A DNA stretch of 64,000 nucleotides, from NCBI GenBank assembly GCA_016806645.1, contig JACSYO010001821.1, positions 124,501 to 188,500 on the forward strand, written 5' to 3'. Source of the stretch: Ophiodon elongatus. Its lineage: Eukaryota > Chordata > Actinopteri > Perciformes > Hexagrammidae. The notes beneath the pieces are model-generated. The model saw nothing but the letters and a program-made list of their open reading frames with translations, did not search any database and was not told the origin of the DNA. Of the stretch, positions 56,303-64,000 are shown in pieces (position 1 is the first letter of the stretch; the number at the start of each line of letters is the position of its first letter). The translations under genes and the position numbers were made by a program.

Positions 56303-59300
56303 ACCCAGCAGATTACTCCACTGAGGCCAAGTCCCTACAGATGACATGCGATGGCAGATTAATAGCCTAACATATTAAAGTCACAATCCCTATTATTTCC
56401 CCTTGTATCAGTGCTTAATCAGTTAATATCTCACAGCTGAGGACTTCTTCACCACTCAGAGCTCCTCTGCGTCACCTTCAGCGTTATCTAAAATGAATCA
56501 CAGTTAATTGGCATATGGTTCATTTTTTTTTTATGTACAGTTGTTTTCCAGCTAAGAGCATTGCGTAACTAAATGTGCTTCAAAATTGTATTATTAAGGC
56601 GAGACTATTTGTGAAGCACTTCTCATACAGAATTCAAACATATTAAAAAAGAAATAAAATGAAAAGCTGCACATACAGGGATACTGGCAGTTTTAAAGGA
56701 AGTGTCCGCGGACAGGCAAACCAGACCTTTAATCCATGCGTGTTAAAGTGAAGCGGGGCCATATGGTTCTGCAGTGGATCAGAAGCACTGATCCTGAGGA
56801 TGATACGGCCCCAGCTGAACCTTTGTGCAGCGCATTTACACCATCTGATGTTTATCGTTGCAGCGTGGTCACAGCCCTGATACCACTGATCTCACACAAT
56901 CACAGCGCTCATTATCACATTTGGTAAACGGCTTATGCATGTTAATGTAGCTTTGGCATTTTGGTTGCCTGCGCCGTGCACAACACTGAGGGAAATGTGA
57001 GAACATTTCAGTGTCAAGAAAGCAAAGAAATGTCGAGATGAGGTTAGTTATTCTCTTTTCATTTCTGCTGTCTCCGGTGTGCGCGTACACACATACTCCT
57101 GTACAACTGACAAAAACACACAGATGCACAAATCCATGACCAAAACTTGGACGTCCCACAGAAACTGGCCCTCCTCTCATCCTCGGGATAAAAGGGGAGA
57201 TAATGCATTAAACATTTTCTCCTCTCTTCAACTGCTCATTATAGTACAGTCAGAGCCTCTGCCTAAAAACAGGTTGTTTCTAATGAGACGAAGCCTACTA
57301 CCTACTGTAACCCCAACATTTTTACTCAAGTGTAAATGAAATGATTTTCTGGGTGTGTTGTCCCATCTATACAGATGCCGATGATGTTCAGTCACAATGA
57401 CCACGTGGTTTATTGCAGTTGTTTCTGTGCAACCCCCCCCCCAGAATTCTGCTTCTGTAACTTCAGATTAATATTTATGACTGCAGTGAACAGTGCGCTC
57501 ATTATTTATACCACATTACAGTTGAGTGTATAGGCTGTCAGGATCTCTTTCTCATTCCATGAAATTCACTGAGGAGGTGAATCCAGGTAAAAGCCATTAA
57601 TCCTCGCTGATTTATTGCAATAAGTCTATACCCATCACAGATAAAGACAGGTTGATGAATCAGAGAAGGATTTTTAAACTTTAGGATTATTAAAATTAAC
57701 ATTATGCAAAAGGACAGATCAGTATCAGGGATGTGTAATTTAGTTCAGCTGTACTTGATACTTAGTTCACGTTTTCATGCACTTACAGGAGCACACCTGC
57801 ACACGCAGATCAAATTCCCAAAGTTTTTTGGTTCTTTCACTTATACTTTATACTTCTACTTCACTACATTTCAGAACTGACACTGAGTCACAAAAGCCTA
57901 TCAGCTTTAAGATTCTTCTGACGTCACTGGTTAAATCAGACATGGAGTAAAAGTAGCTCTACAATGGTACCTCGTAATCAAGACAAATCTTTTTTGATAC
58001 ACAATCTGTATATAAATGTATTTTTTGTAAAAAAAATAAATAACGTTGCTACCATATTTACGCCTTATTTAGACGAGGTTCACAAGCTACCCAACAGTAT
58101 ATAAAGTAATATATTCAAAATATATAAAAAAGTCACCTTTACCAGGTGTAGTATTTGTATTGATTTAAGGCTTTTTATCACGACTTGCTCTGCTCTTCTT
58201 CTTATGTGATTCCATAGAAGGCCCTTTCTTAATGCAGTTCAGTAACAGAAGCATCTCAGCTGCCCTTGCTCTGCACTATTACTCATAGACTTCATATGGT
58301 TGGAGTACACCAAGTAAATGTTCTGAAAGCCACGGTCAGATGTAAGCAGGGCCGTTGTTTCAAAGCCTTTGAACAGATTTGGTAAATACCTTGCTTAACT
58401 CCACAGTAAACAGATAGATTGGATCGGGCCGACACTGATCTCATTAAGTTGTGTTCTTTGGGAGCAGAAGAAGGGTTGAGCGCAGGATTGAGTTTAGAGC
58501 TCGTTAATAGAGCTGCAATAGAGGACATTTTGTCCTTTTTCTTTACTTTTGAATCAAGGTACAACATTTTTTATGTTTTATTTGAAACTAGTGGACCCTT
58601 CGATAGCATTCATGTTTATGGTGACTCAGGTTGTAGAAGGTGCACAGGTGTATGGTATTATTTGCACATTAACAGCTGTTGAGGCACTACAACAAAGAGG
58701 TTATTTTTCTGAGTGAGTGGTGATTTTAATTTAACGCAAAGACCATTTTAACATCTTCCTTATTTTCTTTTTTAATAACGGTAACGAATTCATATCACCA
58801 TTCTTAAGCACAAAAACAGTTTAGTCAATTCACCCTTTTGATTCATGAGAATAATATAAAATCTGGCAGTTCTGTACAAACTCTTTCTGTTGAGAAAAGG
58901 CCTGTTAGCAAAGTAGGCACTGCATTTAATATCTGTGGAGGAGATAGTAATGGTTTTACTTATAATATCACAATTTTGACCCCATTTATAATTATTTAAT
59001 TCATTGGTCTTTGGAAGATCAAAAAGCTATCTGATCTTAAAAAAGCCATATGTCAATGCATGCAAGAGGCATTCAAGTCAGATTGAAATCTGGAGATGCC
59101 TTCTATCCAGATGTTAAAATGGTGTAAGTCCATCCTTCTCGACAATCTTTACTCCCCCGATAGTGTAACTATGTCAGTAAGTAGTCTTTGTAAAATATGC
59201 ACTCAATGTCAGATTTTCTTAATACATCCAGGTGGCAACTTCCTGGCCAATGCCAAAGTTCCTTAAAATTGCATTCTTTTTACGGGTGCGCCTTCTCTAA

Positions 59301-59379
59301 TGTCGCGACTCCTGGAATGTCAAAAAGAAGTCTGATTCTACAGAAGAAGTAATAGAATAGAAGTAGAAGTAGATCCACG

Positions 59380-59640
59380 CTCTTGTGTCTCTTCTGGTTG
59401 AGCCAAGATGGTGATGGTCAACAACTAAGATGGCGATAGCCAAAAACCAAGACATCGAGGACCACAATATAAGGCTTCAAAACGGCAGTCAACAAATCAA
59501 TAGCTGACATCACGGTGACAACATCCACTTCTTATATTCATGAATACAACAATGTCTTTGCTGCCTTTGTGACAACGGCAGCTAAAGTTACACTAAAATG
59601 GTCTCCAATAGATGTAGAGGGTTAGTGGTAATACCCAGAA
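59380..59640. repeat. Interspersed repeat, family R3 (copy 2)
   Basis: Degraded match to 1140-1550: gatggcgatagccaaaa, then aggcttcaaaacggcagtc, then gctgacatcacggtgacaac. Confidence 0.6.
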
Positions 59641-61936
59641 TGAAGAAATTACTGAATAAATATGATGCGTATACAAAACAAAAATGTACACAGTAGAGGG
59701 ATATATCCTTACTCTTTCTAACTCTTTAACTCCTAAAGGTCTTGCTCAGCTGCCCGCCTGATGCTTTTTTATGCTTTTTCGACTCTTGTTATCTTAATGA
59801 AAGCATACGTTTTTAAGTAAGTAGAATTTACTTTCTTTTTTTTTTTTTTTCTCTCATTTATTCTAGTCCTTGGAAGCAATAGATTTTAAAACCATCTCAC
59901 CACAAGGTCCATTTAGTAGCAGTTCTGGAGCTTTCAATCATATCACTCGATGTTTCTCAGCAGATGGAGTTTTCTCAGTTCTCATGGAAATCCAGATGTT
60001 TAAATTGCTATTTTTCTGAGCATTTTCAGGAGTTCTTGTGAAAGTTGCCTAAAATGTTAAGACCAACATTTAAGTTGAAATGATTCTTAACTTGAGACTA
60101 AAGTTAACTCTTGCCCTTGGAAGTCAAAACATGGCGCCTACATTACCCACAATGCAACTCCACCATTGCAAGTTACTATTACACAGGTAACCTTTCTAAC
60201 TCCAGATTTTCTTTTTCATTTTCAAACTTGTAGTTTTCAGCCCCAACAGACACTGACTCAAGTAATTCATCAGGCTTCGCACAGCTCCCTCTGGAGCCAC
60301 TAAAGGCTTGATACAACATATGCAGTAGTACTCCCCAAGACCTGTAAACAGTGTTAAATTAATAAAGTTCCTCTTTAAAGCCAACAATGGGAAAAGAAAT
60401 CCTCTGAAAAACGAAATCTACAATCCAATGACTTCCTCTGCTGAGGAAGATTCTGTGATATATGATCAAAAGCTACTAAATGGACCGACATTGTTTGGTC
60501 AACCACCTGAAGACTTTCAAAGCCGTGTTATTATCCCTCGCAGCAGCCCGATTCATTCCTCAACATTATGGATATTTTCACATGCACACGCATTTTGCTC
60601 CAGTGAAATCTACTTGAACTCTGGGGGGATTAAATGCAAGTGAAATCCCCTGGTGGGGTTTAAAGTCTGTGTTTGTATCTCCAACTCCTTTAAAGCTGTC
60701 AGAATCGTTTAGTAGACTCTGGAAGTGATTATCTGTGCGGCTGTCCTCTGCCACCTCTTCCCAGACTCAAGCTGCTCACTTTGTTTTCATCTGAACTCAG
60801 AATGGTTGTGTTGTCATTTTTAGGAAAAAACAAAACCTCTCAAAACTTCAGTAACATTTGACATGGGTGAAGCATTGATGGCACATTTATTAGACATTCA
60901 AAAGGTTTTTCAGACACTGTGCGCTTTTCATTCTACGCACAAACACTGTGTTGTCCACTGTGCCATGGGCTTCCTCATCTTCTGACTTTTGATGGTTTAC
61001 TAGCCAGCCTGCTATATTAGCTTAAAAAGCTCTACGGCTATTGTCGGAAAAGACCGCCAAAATCTTTTTGTTGAGTTTGTTGGCCCAAAAACTCAATTAA
61101 CATATTTCTTCCACTTAAGGGGATTTATAGTTGTGCGTTAAAGGGTTACAGTTTAGCCACAGGGTCTAACACATGTAGCCGCTGTAAGCTACACAACGGC
61201 TAACATGCACCTCCTCAAAAATGTGTTTGAAAATGTGTTGTCAAAAGACTGCGGGAGCTGTAATTGGTCATCTTAGTTTGCTCAAGATTTTTCATACAAG
61301 CTTCTAATGCCAGTGGAGAGTCTTGATAGTAAAGTCGGCTGAATTACCTGTCCCTCGTCACTAACACTAGTAGCAGAAATCTCAGAGACATATGTCACAA
61401 CAAATATGTGTAGCTAAATACTACTGAAGACAAATAAGACGGAAAGGGCAGAAAGAAAGCTATATGGCATTTTCACCCAACTTTTTTGTCTGTTCCAAAG
61501 GTTTTAAGATTCATTCAGAATTTCTTAAAGCGGCTGTAATCAATATTTTTACATGCCAAACAATAGATTTCCATTCAAATATAGTGCAAAGTTTTAGAAA
61601 AACGGCAAAAGAAAATGTCAATCTTTGTGCGTTTCCATCCTTGACTGATATATAAATATTGTTGGTTCATCAAGAGAAACAGTAGGAGATCAGTATTTTG
61701 TCTCTCAAAATGAACCATTAGCGTATTTCATCACACAAGCATGACAGTTATGATCAACACTTTCTGTCATCTTCTGTGACCTGAGTTTCCATCTAGTTGG
61801 AAGTTAAGATTGTAAAAGTTTAGATGCTGATTGGTTAATAGCCATCGATATCTCGGTCAGCTGATGAGGCCGAGCAGAGACAAAGGGATCATTACAATTG
61901 GTTGGTCGCCGGGATACAGCCATGGTTGACAAGCAG

Positions 61937-62060
61937 AGAGAAGAAGAAGAAAAAGAAGAAGAAAGAGGGAAGAGGGAAGGAGTAAAGAAGGAGTGGTGAA
62001 GGGAACAAGAGATAAAAGGACGACGGTAGGGATGAAGATGACAGAAGGAGATAGAAGGGA
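61937..62060. repeat. Polypurine (GA/AAG-rich) tract
   Basis: About 120 bases almost entirely A and G on the plus strand, immediately left of the (GT)n at 62083-62127. Its reverse strand yields spurious Ser/Leu/Phe-rich open frames. Confidence 0.85.
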
Positions 62061-62080
62061 AGGGAACTGTAGCCGTTGCA

Positions 62081-62082
<2 letters not shown>

Positions 62083-62121
<39 letters not shown>

Positions 62122-62127
62122 TGTGTA
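62083..62127. repeat. (GT)n microsatellite
   Basis: About 22 GT units with one TA interruption. Confidence 0.95.
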
Positions 62128-62354
62128 AGACAGTGAGAGACAGAGTATGCTGTGTGTGAGGGGGTAGTGTGTAAGAGAAGAGCAATAAGGCCAGGGTTCT
62201 TCGAGGAGACTCACTCTCACTGTCACATCGATCAGACTACAGCATCACACACACTCACGCATCCAACACCCCTCTCCTGCTCTTTCTCCGCTCTCATTAG
62301 TGCCATTGTAGAAAATAAAGCATGGAAGTGAAGCAAAGAGGTTGTGTTCAATTT

Positions 62355-62980
62355 AATAGATTGTTTTCGGAATAGTTTGGCATTTTGGGAACTACGCTTA
62401 TTCGCTTTTATTTGCAGAGACTTAGATGAGAAGACCAACACCACCCTTGTGGGTGAATATGAAGCTGCACCCAGCAGATGATTAGCTTAGCTTAGCTTAG
62501 CATAAATACTGGAAACAGGGGGGGAAACAGCTCTGTCTAAAGGTTAAACAATCCACCTCCCAGACGGTGAATCCATGGGCCTAGTTTTGAACTGAACGTG
62601 ACAGCTTGAACCAGCAACATAGCCGGAACGTACTACTGAACTGAAGACTGTCGCAGCGGTATGAGCGGTGATGCGTTCACTGACTGTTGTACACACTGAA
62701 GTTAATATGAACGGCGATGCAGTTGCTTAGCTTAGAAAAAAAAGTGAACGAAATACATAGTCAGTGACTACAAATCTTTGAACTGAATAAAACAAATCAA
62801 ATTCAGGCTGGCTTTTTCCACATTTCCAGTCTTCATGCTAAGCTAAGCTAACTGGCTGCCAGCTCCAGCTTCACATTTAACAGACAGATATGAGAGTGGT
62901 ACCAATATTCTTATCTAACTCTCAGCAAGAAAGAAAGAAAAAAGTGTGTATGCCCCAAAATGTTTAATTATTCCTTTTAG
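62355..62980. mobile_element. Fold-back MITE-like element, family R1 (copy in nhs intron 1)
   Basis: The left arm has cggaatagtttggcattttg, then gattagcttagcttagc. The right arm has catgctaagctaagctaact, then ccagcttcacatttaacag, then taactctcagcaagaaag, then ccccaaaatg. Inverted arms and order match the copies at 10303 and 30081. Confidence 0.8.
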
Positions 62981-63395
62981 ACTAGATCATTTGGCCATCC
63001 TCGCTCCTCTGCCCACAAAAGCCCTCACAGTCGAATCGTCTGCTGCAGCTCGCAACTCTTAAAAATAGACCAAGTAGGAAATTCAGAAATAACAGCGTCA
63101 CATTTAAAGATTCACACAGGGCACACAAGGGCTTATGCAAAAATAAAAAAAAAAAAACTGCAGAGGTACGAGTGTTATTTATAATGCAATGACAATATGG
63201 GTACAGAATATATTATGGTTGTTGTCTTTGTTCTGCATCAGCTCCTGGGAGGAGATTTAAAAAGGGGGCATGGTAGATGTAAAATACAGGAGGCTGGAAT
63301 TTTCTGTTGAAAGGAAATGTCTTGTCTTTCAAACATGTGCACAAAATATATAAATAATCACAAACTTAGCATACAGATTCATTTTATAGGCACTG

Positions 63396-63398
<3 letters not shown>

Positions 63399-63432
<34 letters not shown>
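63399..63432. repeat. (CA)n microsatellite
   Basis: About 17 CA units. Confidence 0.95.
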
Positions 63433-63435
<3 letters not shown>

Positions 63436-63736
63436 GGCTACAGGGTGTGCCCAGCATCAGCGAGAGTACTCTCTGTGCCTGCTCTCTTCCTCCTGGTGCC
63501 CTTATTGGTTCCTGCCCAATCCGGCCATCCAATCACATCAGGCAGAGTGAGTCTGTGCATAGACTGGCAAATAATCTGCAGTTTTACAATAACACCACCA
63601 CCATTGTCTCCGTTTCTTTCTGCGTTCGTATCTCGCTCGAAAAAGTGATGGATGTCATGTGGTGATTATAAAGGACCTGCCAACTTCTTACATGCTCAAG
63701 TATCTTAAATCCTTGGACCCTTCCTCTTGTATACCA

Positions 63737-63795
63737 TATATATATATATATATATATTTTTATATATATATATATATATATGCAGTATATATCCA
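63737..63795. repeat. (TA)n tract, imperfect inverted repeat
   Basis: Two TA arms of about 20 and 22 bases around a TTTT centre, then gcagtatat. Confidence 0.9.
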
Positions 63796-64000
63796 ACTTG
63801 CATACAGTACACCCTATATTATATGTGCGCATTTTTCTAGTTATGTGGCTTTGCAAAATGCATCTGTAAAAACTGTTGTTGTTTGCCTGAGCCTGTCATT
63901 TAGTTGAGTAGAGGCTTATGAAGCTGTAGTGAATTATTAAGCAGGGTGAATTATTGGGCTGGAGCGAGCGAGAGAGGGAGACAGAAAGAGAGAGAGAGGT

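Larger units (their letters stand above)
43367..64000 (+). other. nhs intron 1 (5' part); no further gene seen
   Basis: From the exon 1 donor to the window end no open frame with recognisable protein features was found. The content is microsatellites, polypurine tracts, copies of repeat families R1-R4 and AT-rich unique sequence. The longest open frame (45870-46436) starts at TTG, not ATG, and shows no domain. Some AT-rich homeobox-motif-containing blocks (about 56330-56530 and 57440-57640) could be conserved non-coding elements. Confidence 0.7.

Noticed and set aside
61804..62226. 140-codon minus-strand open frame
   Set aside because: Low-complexity Ser/His/Leu translation of the polypurine and GT tracts.
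1..64000. CRISPR arrays, bacterial operons, viral genes
   Set aside because: No regularly spaced repeats with unique spacers, no polycistronic layout and no viral protein motifs; all coding sequence is spliced vertebrate type.

Overview
This is vertebrate nuclear DNA, most likely from a percomorph teleost. Coding sequence is split into short exons with GT/AG borders. Introns are crowded with long (CA)n/(TG)n tracts, and there are tRNA-derived SINEs and fold-back elements with GCTAAGCTAA cores. All four complete gene models are vertebrate proteins. Every exon border below was set by hand from splice sites plus reading-frame continuity; no alignment was run.

Layout from left to right: (1) pir (pirin), minus strand, coding exons 14257 down to 1948, 290 codons. 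(2) A minus-strand gene for a 581-residue FAD/NAD(P)H flavoprotein, 20849 to 17086. It resembles bacterial and fungal lysine/ornithine N-hydroxylase-like proteins and has a probable GC-AG intron. (3) A plus-strand interleukin-1 family gene, 22550 to 27076, 358 residues. It matches the fish-type 'novel IL-1 family' member (il1fma-like), and its N-terminal exons read as a PDZ-like domain. (4) ace2, minus strand, 38086 to 27841, 18 coding exons, 808 residues, with the zinc protease motif and the collectrin-like tail both intact. (5) The first coding exon of nhs (Nance-Horan syndrome protein), plus strand, 43087-43366. The remaining 20.6 kb looks like nhs intron 1 and has no convincing gene.

The human counterparts of pir, ace2 and nhs all lie on Xp22, so the block looks like conserved synteny, with the flavoprotein and the IL-1 gene lying between pir and ace2. 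pir and the flavoprotein gene are in tandem on the same strand. The flavoprotein and IL-1 genes are divergent, the IL-1 and ace2 genes converge with stop codons 764 bp apart, and ace2 and nhs are divergent.

Points that stand out: the PDZ-like plus beta-trefoil architecture of the IL-1 member; the siderophore-hydroxylase-like flavoprotein beside the iron protein pirin; (TG)n tracts at several 3' splice sites of both genes; two long palindromes (9450-9479 and 15020-15061); and a small set of interspersed repeat families present in several copies. No bacterial, viral, CRISPR, rRNA or functional tRNA features were seen.
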